DNA of 64,000 nucleotides. It comes from Shewanella atlantica. GTDB lineage: Bacteria > Pseudomonadota > Gammaproteobacteria > Enterobacterales > Shewanellaceae. The DNA lies in the NCBI RefSeq assembly GCF_003966265.1, contig NZ_RXNV01000005.1, forward strand, positions 145,169 through 209,168. The letters are read 5' to 3'. Of the stretch, positions 1-7,523 are shown in pieces (position 1 is the first letter of the stretch; each line of letters begins with the position of its first letter). The notes beneath the pieces were generated by a model. It worked only from the letters and a program-made list of their open reading frames with translations. It was not told the DNA's origin and made no database searches. A program made the translations under genes and the position numbers.

Positions 1-131
1 TGACACTCCATCTAATTGATTCATTCTAGCAATTTACAGCTCTTTTTAGGAAAAGTGTGATAGACCTATGCATAACAAAATACTTAAGAATATTAAAGTT
101 ATATATCCATTACATATATAAAGATTAGCCA

Positions 132-1103
132 ATGACATTAGAAACATTTGAGCAGAAACTGGACTCTCTTAACGACGATGAAACCCCGTCAATTTTGTTG
201 GCTAACGGTTTTTCACAAGCTTGGAATCACGATATTTTTAACTATCAGAACCTACTTCAACAAGCTAACTTCGGTGCTCGTGATGCAAATATTAAAGACA
301 TCTTTAACAAGTTTGCTACTTACGATTTTGAACGTGTAATGAGAGCGCTTGAAGCTGCTGAAGCTGTTTGTGAAACTTACGGTGTAGATCCGCTAAAAAT
401 TGACGAGATTAGTACTGACCAAATACAACTAAAAGAGTCATTGATTCAGGTTATATCGCAAACCCATCCATTGAGATCTAGTCGCGTTACAACGGTTCAA
501 TTTGAGAAAGCTAAACCGTTCATAATTCAATTTGATAAAATTTTCACTCTAAACTATGACCTGCTCCTCTACTGGATCGTTAACAAATTCAACATCACTC
601 CAGAAGGTTACTTTACTGATGATGGGTTTCGACGCACAACCTGGGAAAACGTTAATTCTCAGAACGTCTTCTTCCTACATGGCGGTCTGCATATTTACGA
701 CTCTGGCACTACGATCAAAAAACAAACGTTTAGAGGAGATGCAGATGAGAGCATTGTCGATCAAGTTCGAGACAACCTCAATCAAGGAAAATTTCCACTC
801 TTCGTATCAGAGCCTACACATCAGAAGAAACTGGCGAGAATTGAACACAACCCATACTTAAACGCTTGCTACAAAGCACTAAAGAAACTGAGTGGTACAC
901 TGTTCATTCACGGACATTCTATGGCTGAAAACGATAAGCATGTTTTTGACCAAATTAATAAAAGTGATGTGAACAAGGTATTTATAAGTATTTTTGGTGA
1001 TGAAAACTCTCAAGTGAATAGAGAAACAATGGCAAACGCAAGACGTTTTATTGAAGCCGATATAGCGTTCTATGATGCAGCAACAGCACCTATTTGGCCA
1101 TAA
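132..1103 (+). CDS. DUF4917-type SIR2-like protein
   Basis: The 323-residue product begins with LLANGFSQAW and carries TLNYDLLLYW near residue 180, FFLHGGLHIYD near 222 and a C-terminal LFIHGHSMAENDKHVF. This order (GNGFS-like, NYD, HGxLH, G-S-x-x-x-D) is what I know from DUF4917 proteins, which have a SIR2-like Rossmann fold; the Asn of NYD and the His of LHG correspond to the catalytic pair of SIR2 NADases. Related proteins are NAD-depleting effectors in several anti-phage systems, so a defence role is inferred from family and island context. No strong Shine-Dalgarno is seen before the ATG. It stands alone, convergent with the minus-strand genes that follow. Confidence 0.6.
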   Translation: MTLETFEQKLDSLNDDETPSILLANGFSQAWNHDIFNYQNLLQQANFGARDANIKDIFNKFATYDFERVMRALEAAEAVCETYGVDPLKIDEISTDQIQLKESLIQVISQTHPLRSSRVTTVQFEKAKPFIIQFDKIFTLNYDLLLYWIVNKFNITPEGYFTDDGFRRTTWENVNSQNVFFLHGGLHIYDSGTTIKKQTFRGDADESIVDQVRDNLNQGKFPLFVSEPTHQKKLARIEHNPYLNACYKALKKLSGTLFIHGHSMAENDKHVFDQINKSDVNKVFISIFGDENSQVNRETMANARRFIEADIAFYDAATAPIWP

Positions 1104-1148
1104 GCAACTAACACCTTGTAGTGCCGTAGTTAGTTCTCCACCTAATAA

Positions 1149-1168
1149 GAGGTGCAAGTAAGCACCTC
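1149..1168. terminator. Hairpin between convergent genes
   Basis: GAGGTGC and GCACCTC form a perfect 7-bp stem around a 6-nt loop, between the ends of the convergent genes at 1103 and 1261. There is no proper U-run on either side, so it is at best a weak or bidirectional terminator. Confidence 0.3.
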
Positions 1169-1260
1169 ATTACATACAACCAAATAAACAAACCTAAGGT
1201 TAATTGTCGTTACCATGAAGTTTGCTTTGAATACTTACCTCCAGATTCACTTACGCCTTG

Positions 1261-1719
1261 CTAAGCCTTAGTTTTAACACCAAATTTCTTGAGCTTAAGA
1301 TCAAAATGCGGAATCAAAATTTCATCTTCGAACATTTTCAATTCAGCCTCTGGTACTTTTATGAATGTGGAGTTATCCATCGGAGACCACCATTTGTGCT
1401 CTCCATCATATGCCCCACGAGTAACACCTGCACAAATAAATTTAAAGGGCCGTTCAACCCAACCATGACCATGTTTAGAAAAAATATCGGCTGGCCCTGT
1501 AAATTGACCTATACAATATATTCCTTGATTGCCGTGTGTAAGGTAAAAGTAATCCCCAATAGGAGCATTTACGAAGTCCTCGCCCTGCGCAGACTCGCTT
1601 CTTCCTTTCGCTTTGGTAGATTTATGCACATAAACTACGCCTGAAGCTATAGACTCAAGAATTTCTGCATAACTAAACTCTTTAGTTCCTTGAGACAGCT
1701 TCCAAAATGATACTTTCAT
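1261..1719 (-). CDS. EVE/PUA-like domain protein (hypothetical)
   Basis: A 152-residue single-domain protein. Its N-terminus reads VSFWKLSQG, followed by a G-x-V-Y-V-H segment, then GDYFYLTHGNQGIYCIGQFTGPADIF in two adjoining strands, and later GEHKWWSP. The order FWK-S-x-G, then GD-x-F-x-x-x-x-G-x-x-I-x-x-I-G-x-F resembles EVE/PUA-like domains, readers of modified bases or RNA often found in defence loci. This is a motif-level judgement only. The start is supported by GGAG six bases before the ATG. It lies 53 bp downstream of the HNH-like gene on the same strand, so the two probably share a transcript. Confidence 0.4.
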   Translation of the reverse strand: MKVSFWKLSQGTKEFSYAEILESIASGVVYVHKSTKAKGRSESAQGEDFVNAPIGDYFYLTHGNQGIYCIGQFTGPADIFSKHGHGWVERPFKFICAGVTRGAYDGEHKWWSPMDNSTFIKVPEAELKMFEDEILIPHFDLKLKKFGVKTKA

Positions 1720-1772
1720 TAATTACTCCGTTTTTGAATGTAGACACCGCAGATTGAGCATTGTTATGCTTT

Positions 1773-2489
1773 TCATAGCTTACCACTACGCGCCATATCT
1801 TTGGCCATATCAACAATTCGTGGTGAATGTTCTAAAGCCCTTGGCAGCATTATTATTTCGCCCGTACGACTTAAAGAACACTCAATAAGCCTGTTTGATT
1901 TTTCCTTATTGCTGACAATGAATGCCCATGTTAGTCCTAAAAACAAAAAACAGTACACCTTATGGCCTTCGATTTCAGAGACATAAGGCGTAGTAATCAA
2001 GTCCTCTTGGATCTTTCCATGGTGATACATCGGAAACAGCATCAAAGGATAATCAGATTCATCTCCAGGTGATTCAGTAAGCAGCATTTGATGGATGATA
2101 CTTTCATGGTGTTCCAAATTTATTTCTGCGAAGAACTCCAGTTTGGTTACACTTGCCCGCCATAATATCGATAATGCGAAAATTTTAAGTTTGTTGTAAT
2201 CGAAACCTTTAAGGTGAAACAAATCGCCAACTTGTCTGAACTCTAATGATTTCCTATATCGGGATATAACCGTGCTGGCATACTGCTCATATTTAGAAAA
2301 AAACTGTTCACATTGTCCACATAGAAGCCTCTCTCGAACACCTTTTTGCTTGAAGCGGTTTCGTCTTTTTACATCCAATGATATCTCATTAAATCGATGC
2401 TTCTCATCGTAAAGCGGAGAAAATGCAAATTCAGGGATAATGTGGGATTGTCTCAATGGCCTCTCTTTGCCGCACAACTTACATTTCAT
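1773..2489 (-). CDS. HNH-like zinc-binding protein
   Basis: The 238-residue protein opens with CKLCGKERPLRQSHIIPEF and has a second Cys pair, LLCGQCEQFFSKYE, at about residue 55. This C-x2-C / S-H-I-I-P / C-x2-C pattern is that of the zinc site and first histidine of HNH (beta-beta-alpha-metal) nucleases, but the canonical Asn and last His are not obvious. It may be a degenerate or structural HNH-like finger. The remaining ~180 residues match nothing I recognise. AGGTGA lies 8 nt before the ATG. It is probably co-transcribed with the EVE-like gene downstream. Confidence 0.45.
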   Translation of the reverse strand: MKCKLCGKERPLRQSHIIPEFAFSPLYDEKHRFNEISLDVKRRNRFKQKGVRERLLCGQCEQFFSKYEQYASTVISRYRKSLEFRQVGDLFHLKGFDYNKLKIFALSILWRASVTKLEFFAEINLEHHESIIHQMLLTESPGDESDYPLMLFPMYHHGKIQEDLITTPYVSEIEGHKVYCFLFLGLTWAFIVSNKEKSNRLIECSLSRTGEIIMLPRALEHSPRIVDMAKDMARSGKL

Positions 2490-2668
2490 TAAATTTCACC
2501 TATAGTAATCTCTAAAGAATTACCAAGTTAACCGAACCAATACACTCAGAAAGTATGGGGAAAACCATTAGCCAAAGACAATACCATGATAATAACGATT
2601 ACCGTGAAATCAAAAGTATGTAGGGAGTCTATGTAAAGGTGAGTTGAAACTTTCAACTCAGTATTTAG

Positions 2669-3442
2669 CTAATCAAGGGGAACCAGAATATATAAATGTT
2701 CCTTATCTTTATACTCCACCAAATCACACTCATCCCTTGGATTTAAAAAACCAACATGCACAAAGCCAGTATCATGCAGCTTATCTAGATTGTCAGAAAT
2801 TGTACTTATTGGGACATCAATAGAATCTACAAATGTTGAAAAGTATTCAGAAAACTCGCTATATGTTTCAACCATAAATTCGGCATCACCATCGCAAAAC
2901 TGCTGCTTCGTTAGCTCAAATATAAAATACAATCCCATTTGATAGGCCATGAGTGGCGTCTTCCCGTCAAAAACCAGACTATTTAGCTGCCTAATAAGGG
3001 GGAGTAATTTTGTATCTACGAACTCATGACGCATAAAATCATACCTGATGCAGTCATCAGGGTATTCATCGCGTAAAGATTTAAGATCAATGTACAGTTG
3101 CAAGTACTGCTTTTTTTTAAGGCCTATAATTTCCACTTCTTCTAGGGAGGGTTTAGATGATGCAGTTTGCAGTACGGCTGCTTCACTAAGCTTATCAAAT
3201 GCAGATTTTAAAGACGTACGAGAACGAGGTACGTCACGTTGTTCAAACTCTTGAAATTGTCTCGCAAAGTCTGTTGACGACTCATACTCAACAAATATGC
3301 AGTCTTTTCGGTATAGCCCTTTCGGGTGTTGCCCTAATATCACAAAGAGAGCTATTTGATAGGCTAGTAAGCTTTCCACTCCCATGATAGAAAACCTATG
3401 ATTTATATGTCGAATCAATATTTCTCTTATATCTTCACTCAT
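2669..3442 (-). CDS. Protein with two repeated wHTH-like domains
   Basis: I do not recognise a named family for this 257-residue protein, but it contains an internal duplication. LLAYQIALFVIL near residue 25 matches LMAYQMGLYFIF near 165. VPRSRTSLKSAFDKLSEAAVL near 75 matches VPISTISDNLDKLHDTGFV near 215. Each half resembles a winged helix: two helices, then a recognition helix before a hairpin. A tandem-wHTH DNA-binding regulator is the best inference. A GTG precedes the ATG by one codon; AGTAGG six bases before the ATG at 3442 favours the ATG. It is the first gene of the minus-strand trio and is separated from the next by 179 bp. Confidence 0.4.
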   Translation of the reverse strand: MSEDIREILIRHINHRFSIMGVESLLAYQIALFVILGQHPKGLYRKDCIFVEYESSTDFARQFQEFEQRDVPRSRTSLKSAFDKLSEAAVLQTASSKPSLEEVEIIGLKKKQYLQLYIDLKSLRDEYPDDCIRYDFMRHEFVDTKLLPLIRQLNSLVFDGKTPLMAYQMGLYFIFELTKQQFCDGDAEFMVETYSEFSEYFSTFVDSIDVPISTISDNLDKLHDTGFVHVGFLNPRDECDLVEYKDKEHLYILVPLD

Positions 3443-3540
3443 CACTAACCTACTTCCCTGAATAGTTTTAATTCCAATGTATAAGCACTCTTTTCGAGGT
3501 GCCTATGAGATGCAATCAAGGCAGCCTATCACCTAATTAA

Positions 3541-3863
3541 TTGGTACGTAAGTTCGGATGTAAGAAACATCGAGGGGTACAAATATAGATACTTACAACA
3601 TCCAAGCAGGCAACCAGTTATAGCGCCTTATCAGGTCACTAATTGGTACGTAAGTTCGGATGTAAGAAACATCTTAGGTTCAAATATAGATACTTACAAC
3701 ATCCAAGCAGGCAACCAGTTATAGCGCCTTATCAGGTCACTAATTGGTACGTAAGTTCGGATGTAAGAAATATCTTAGGTTCAAATATAGATACTTACAA
3801 CATCCAAGCAGGCAACCAGTTATAGCGCCTTATCAGGTCACTAATTGGTACGTAAGTTCGGAT
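3541..3863. repeat. Tandem 101-bp direct repeat (three copies plus partial)
   Basis: Near-identical units start at 3541, 3643, 3744 and 3845 (periods 102, 101, 101); the fourth stops after 19 bp. Each begins TTGGTACGTAAGTTCGGAT. Inside each unit GATGTAAG and CTTACAACATC form an imperfect inverted repeat about 20 bp apart. Copies 2 and 3 differ at about one base; copy 1 differs mainly around its ACATCGAGGGGTAC segment. The unit length is not a multiple of three, so a reading frame across it is not conserved. The array lies 77 bp upstream of the basic-protein gene, where an operator, a structured RNA or origin iterons would all fit. Confidence 0.9.
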
Positions 3864-3939
3864 TGATCGAGTTCTATCGGGACAATTATTTAACAATATT
3901 CACGAATTCAAAAATCATCACTCTACATAAGGAATTAAA

Positions 3940-4653
3940 ATGAAGAAGGCGAAGAAGCAAGTATCACCAACCAAAGCAAAGGCTAAGAAGCCTGTATCCC
4001 CAACCGAAGCGAAGGCAAAACAACTTCAACAACAAATCGTAGCTAACTGTCGAGGTAACCAGAAACCAATATATGAGTTCTGTATTAATAACTATTTTTT
4101 AGACCTTGGTTTTAATAGTTTAAAGGAGTGGGCAGTTAAAAATCAGGATGCATTGGGCCGTAGTTACGACTCTATAAACAATGACTTCATAACTGCAACC
4201 ATTACAGTAAATATGTGTGGCGAGGAGAACATAGGTAAATTTAGCTCTTATGCCTTTCTTCAAATGAAAAAACTATCAGCAGAACAACGCAAAGAACTAT
4301 TCGAACACGCACAAGAACACTTTAATGAAAAAGTGCTAAATGACAAGCATCTAACCCATGAAAATATAAAAAAGTTCATGGAAGAAATGAAGCTCCGCCC
4401 CAAAGATGACGATAGCGACAATGAAACTAAACAGAAAGGTGACATCTCTATCCACGACAAAAAAGTACTGAAATTTCAACAAGCTTTAGAAAAGGCAGAC
4501 TCAAAGATTTTTGCCAAGCGAATTGCAATAGCTGTCAATGAGACAACTAAGCCGTTATCGCAATTATCCATCTGTAAGGTGATTCTCAAAACACACAATA
4601 ACCCGGAAGTTATCACTCTCATAAACAATATGATTGCTGAATTAAAGAAATAG
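3940..4653 (+). CDS. Lys/Ala-rich-tailed basic protein (hypothetical)
   Basis: The 237-residue product begins with a low-complexity basic tail containing two copies of KKxVSPTxAKAK, which recalls histone-H1-like nucleic-acid-binding tails. The body is mostly helical, with acidic and lysine-rich stretches around residues 110-175 (RPKDDDSDNETKQKGD). I recognise no domain. AAGGA seven bases before the ATG gives a good start. It sits between the 101-bp repeats and the 15-bp inverted repeat, and precedes the putative Rep-like gene. A DNA-binding, replication or partition accessory role is only an inference from that position. Confidence 0.4.
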   Translation: MKKAKKQVSPTKAKAKKPVSPTEAKAKQLQQQIVANCRGNQKPIYEFCINNYFLDLGFNSLKEWAVKNQDALGRSYDSINNDFITATITVNMCGEENIGKFSSYAFLQMKKLSAEQRKELFEHAQEHFNEKVLNDKHLTHENIKKFMEEMKLRPKDDDSDNETKQKGDISIHDKKVLKFQQALEKADSKIFAKRIAIAVNETTKPLSQLSICKVILKTHNNPEVITLINNMIAELKK

Positions 4654-4712
4654 ACTTCAGATCCAGAAGCTTAATCACGAAGTTCACTGCTGAGAGAACT
4701 GTAATTTTAAAT

Positions 4713-4777
4713 TGCTCATATACATCATTCGACTTAACCATTACCGAAAGTCATCTGGATAGTGATGTATATGAGCA
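4713..4777. repeat. 15-bp perfect inverted repeat with nested stem
   Basis: TGCTCATATACATCA (4713-4727) is the exact reverse complement of TGATGTATATGAGCA (4763-4777). The 35-nt loop contains a second short stem, GACTT with AAGTC. It lies 26 bp before the start of the Rep-like gene. A U-run is absent, so a terminator is less likely than an operator or a replication-associated cruciform. Confidence 0.8.
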
Positions 4778-4803
4778 CTAGGACACTTCAAAGGTTATAA
4801 CAG

Positions 4804-6249
4804 ATGAAAATTCGAAATAACTCTTCTAATAGCACTGTCACTAAGCTTATTACTCCTAAGCCATGTCCCCTTAAGCTTAGCCTTGCTAAGCACCAGTTAA
4901 GATCAGCGATCAACAAGTATCCCTATTTTTTTGAGCCACTGGCCGAGCTACCCACTTCAGTAGACAAAGAACTGCTCCTTGAGTTATCAAGCAAGTACAC
5001 AAATTTTTATCATTCATCAGGAAAGTTCAGAGAACTAAGTGATGAAACAATCTCTAGCTTTGTACAGAACGATGAATACATTCGGCACGCTCACCAGTTG
5101 CTAAGTTCAACACTTGGATCCCCTGCAGAGCATTTAGAAGTTAGCATTGATGATTGCTCCTTTACCTTAGAGTTAAGTTCAGAGGTGTGGAAACAAATGG
5201 GAGCTCAAAGCTCCAAAAAGCCTAAAGGCAAGCATGCTGAATTAATGCGTCTGGTAAAGGAGAACTCACACGGAGAAGTAGTACTAAAGATCAGCCATGG
5301 CTCGGGAGGAGAGCTTGCCCACCTCTACGGGCATCACTGGGTATATCGCTTTAGCGCAGGAGGAGAAATTCGTTTTCATTATATGCCTGTTGATAACAGC
5401 TCAAGTAGCCCAAACGGAAAGCACAAGAATAGCGAAACCATACGCTCATCTAGAATATCTTTTCGCCTTTCATCACTTGGCATTAACAACCTTAGAATAT
5501 TCCTTAGCTGGCTCAGAAGTTTATCCATACAAGAATATGATAGAGCTGTTTTTCATAATGACTCAAAAACAAAAGGAACTACTAACGGGGCATACATAAC
5601 CAGAATAGATTTTGAAGCCAAGTTTTATGCCCTTCCATTTCCCTTCTTGATGCTGAAAGACACTCATCATTCAGTTGAGCACTTTGCTATATTTCCGAAG
5701 AATTCGAGCAAGTCAATGGCTAGCTCGGCCTACTCTGGAGACCACGCTAACAACTCACACTTCATCCTTTATGATGCTGTACTCAAGCTTATCGATAAAG
5801 GGTTAATCACGCTCGAGGAGGCTGGGTGCTTTGTAGAACTTTGCAAGATTGAGCGGCGCTTGTTGCCAAGTAAAAATGGGAATGGTGGATTGTTAGTTAC
5901 AGGCCTTGATAAAGTTAACGCGAACTTTGAACGTCTGTACATCTACTCTCCAAAAGTATTCCAACACTTACCAGAAAAAGTAGCAGTTAAGCTTGCACGT
6001 TTTAAGTCTGATGCTGTCTGGGGCAATTTGGGAAAGCGAGAAACGAAGCAGCTAGAAAAGGTACTCAATGACCATCAATTCAAAATCCCAATCAATGCCG
6101 ATGAAATTAATTTGAAATGTTACCTGCTGGCTCAACAACTTCAACGAGTCATAATGGAACCAAGCCTGAATACACACCGAATAACAGAGGGAAATTCAGA
6201 GCCATTAAAAAGGAGTGTGCTTAAATCTCTAAGTATCGAGCCACGCTAA
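4804..6249 (+). CDS. Possible replication-initiator-like protein
   Basis: The 481-residue protein belongs to no family I can name with certainty. It has three spaced elements reminiscent of rolling-circle/Rep_trans-type initiators: ITRIDFEAKF near residue 262, FILYDAVLKLI near 322, and FVELCKIERRLLPSK near 345 (RID, YD-x-x-x-K and R-x-E-L/R-like positions). A Tyr that could act as nucleophile cannot be assigned. The N-terminal 90 residues are helical and the C-terminus is basic. The context of tandem repeats, basic protein and inverted repeat fits a plasmid-like replication module. Another possibility is a phage-defence or regulatory protein. The ribosome-binding site is weak. Confidence 0.3.
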   Translation: MKIRNNSSNSTVTKLITPKPCPLKLSLAKHQLRSAINKYPYFFEPLAELPTSVDKELLLELSSKYTNFYHSSGKFRELSDETISSFVQNDEYIRHAHQLLSSTLGSPAEHLEVSIDDCSFTLELSSEVWKQMGAQSSKKPKGKHAELMRLVKENSHGEVVLKISHGSGGELAHLYGHHWVYRFSAGGEIRFHYMPVDNSSSSPNGKHKNSETIRSSRISFRLSSLGINNLRIFLSWLRSLSIQEYDRAVFHNDSKTKGTTNGAYITRIDFEAKFYALPFPFLMLKDTHHSVEHFAIFPKNSSKSMASSAYSGDHANNSHFILYDAVLKLIDKGLITLEEAGCFVELCKIERRLLPSKNGNGGLLVTGLDKVNANFERLYIYSPKVFQHLPEKVAVKLARFKSDAVWGNLGKRETKQLEKVLNDHQFKIPINADEINLKCYLLAQQLQRVIMEPSLNTHRITEGNSEPLKRSVLKSLSIEPR

Positions 6250-6581
6250 TTAATTTTGCATTTAGCTCATTGCTCACTAGATTAGTTTTCGCAATAAAAA
6301 GCTTCTACAAAGCGCTTAATTCATACTCTAGGGTGTGTTTTAAGCTGTCTTTGATGGCCTGTTTTTTCATCGTGTGTAGTGATACAGAAACTCTAATGCT
6401 CGGCTCTTTTCGTCGATGTCAGGCAAAAATGCAGTCCACTTCCGGTTAGTGTACGTTACCGTGAAGTTGAGGTTTCCTATGAAAACCAACCGTCTGAAAC
6501 GGCCACTAAAATCGCTCTCAACAGCCTGATATAATTAAGTTATCAGCACGAAGTTCTTTGTGCTCTATCTAGGCTCCCCAT
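6250..6581. other. Intergenic region upstream of the integrase
   Basis: No gene is supported in these 332 bp. It contains a 9-bp hairpin with one G-T pair at 6545-6564 (AGCACGAAG / CTTTGTGCT), 17 bp before the integrase ATG, and a 16-codon reading frame from 6480 without family support. The segment CGTTACCGTGAAGTTG near 6447 resembles CGTTACCATGAAGTTT near 1208. Confidence 0.4.
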
Positions 6582-7523
6582 ATGAATAATCAAACTCCGA
6601 CGGCGTTGTTTTTGTCACGCCTTGCGCCCAGTGGGCGTAGACCTTTGCGCAGTCAACTAAACACAGTACTCAAGCTGTTCAAATGGAAAGGTGAAGTGGA
6701 AGAGCAACCATTTCACACGCTGAATTACGCTCAAATCGAATATGTGAAACGCCATAGATTGGATGAGGGTAAGTCTCCCCGAACCGTCAACTTAGTGGTG
6801 TTCGCACTTAAGGCCATTGTTAAGACGGGCTTCCTGATGGGAGTGGTGGACGATGTTCAATGGCGGCAGGTTCAAGCGGTTAAGCGACTACCCACCAACC
6901 CGAGTAGCCGAGGCAAGGCGTTATCATCCAGCAGTGTTGGTCAGTTAATTAACATCTGTTATCTGGACAAGCGGTACATCGGCAAACGGGACTGCTGCAT
7001 ATTGGCCCTGTTTCTCAGTACTGGCCTAAGGCGCTTTGAGTTAGCCAACCTGACGGTCAGTGATATCCACCTTGATAAACGTACCTTAACGGTCAAGTCC
7101 GGCAAGGGGAAGAAGCCACGTAAACAACCGATACCTACATGGGCGTTAACCTATATCGACAACTGGCTTAGAGTGAGAACTCATCAACCTGGGGACTTGT
7201 TCAACCCTATTTGGAACAATGTCATTAAGCATGACCGTGGTCTCAGCAGTGCCGCCCTCTATCAGATAGTCAAAGCACGTACATTAGCCGCCACTGGCAT
7301 AACCATTTCCCCCCACGACCTACGCAGAACCTTCATTACCGAACTACTCAACCAGAAGGTCGATTTAAGTACCGCCAGCAAACTGGCAGGCCATGCCAAC
7401 GTCACTACCACCCAAATCTATGACAAGCGTGATGAGTCAGTAATGAGAGAAGCCATTGACCAGCTGGACTATCAGCTTAATGACCAACTTAATGGTCCGC
7501 TAGATGGAGGCGAACATGACTAG
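6582..7523 (+). CDS. Tyrosine recombinase / integrase
   Basis: A 313-residue phage-integrase-family recombinase, which cuts and rejoins DNA through a covalent phosphotyrosine. The N-terminal ~110 residues form a SAM-like core-binding domain. The catalytic set is visible: R150 in STGLRRFEL, K175 in SGKGKK, H245 and R248 in SPHDLRRTF, H271 in GHANVTTT, and nucleophile Y280 in QIYDKR. The C-terminus ends in a repetitive acidic/polar tail (DYQLNDQLNGPLDGG). Its last eight bases overlap the AAA ATPase start, so the two are translationally coupled. It is a candidate for integration at the tRNA-Leu(CAA) about 6 kb downstream, though it is not adjacent to that site. Confidence 0.93.
   Translation: MNNQTPTALFLSRLAPSGRRPLRSQLNTVLKLFKWKGEVEEQPFHTLNYAQIEYVKRHRLDEGKSPRTVNLVVFALKAIVKTGFLMGVVDDVQWRQVQAVKRLPTNPSSRGKALSSSSVGQLINICYLDKRYIGKRDCCILALFLSTGLRRFELANLTVSDIHLDKRTLTVKSGKGKKPRKQPIPTWALTYIDNWLRVRTHQPGDLFNPIWNNVIKHDRGLSSAALYQIVKARTLAATGITISPHDLRRTFITELLNQKVDLSTASKLAGHANVTTTQIYDKRDESVMREAIDQLDYQLNDQLNGPLDGGEHD

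Noticed and set aside
3643..3825. A 60-codon reading frame across the 101-bp repeats
   Set aside because: The unit length is not a multiple of three, so the frame changes in each copy; it exists only because the repeat lacks stops by chance.
3541..3863. The repeats as a CRISPR array
   Set aside because: Adjacent units are almost identical throughout, so there are no variable spacers, and no cas genes are present.
3511..3880. The repeats as integron attC sites
   Set aside because: No RYYYAAC/GTTRRRY core pairs with conserved spacing could be found, and the tyrosine recombinase is not of clear IntI type.
6480..6530. A 16-codon frame before the integrase
   Set aside because: Too short, with no family support; more likely leader sequence.
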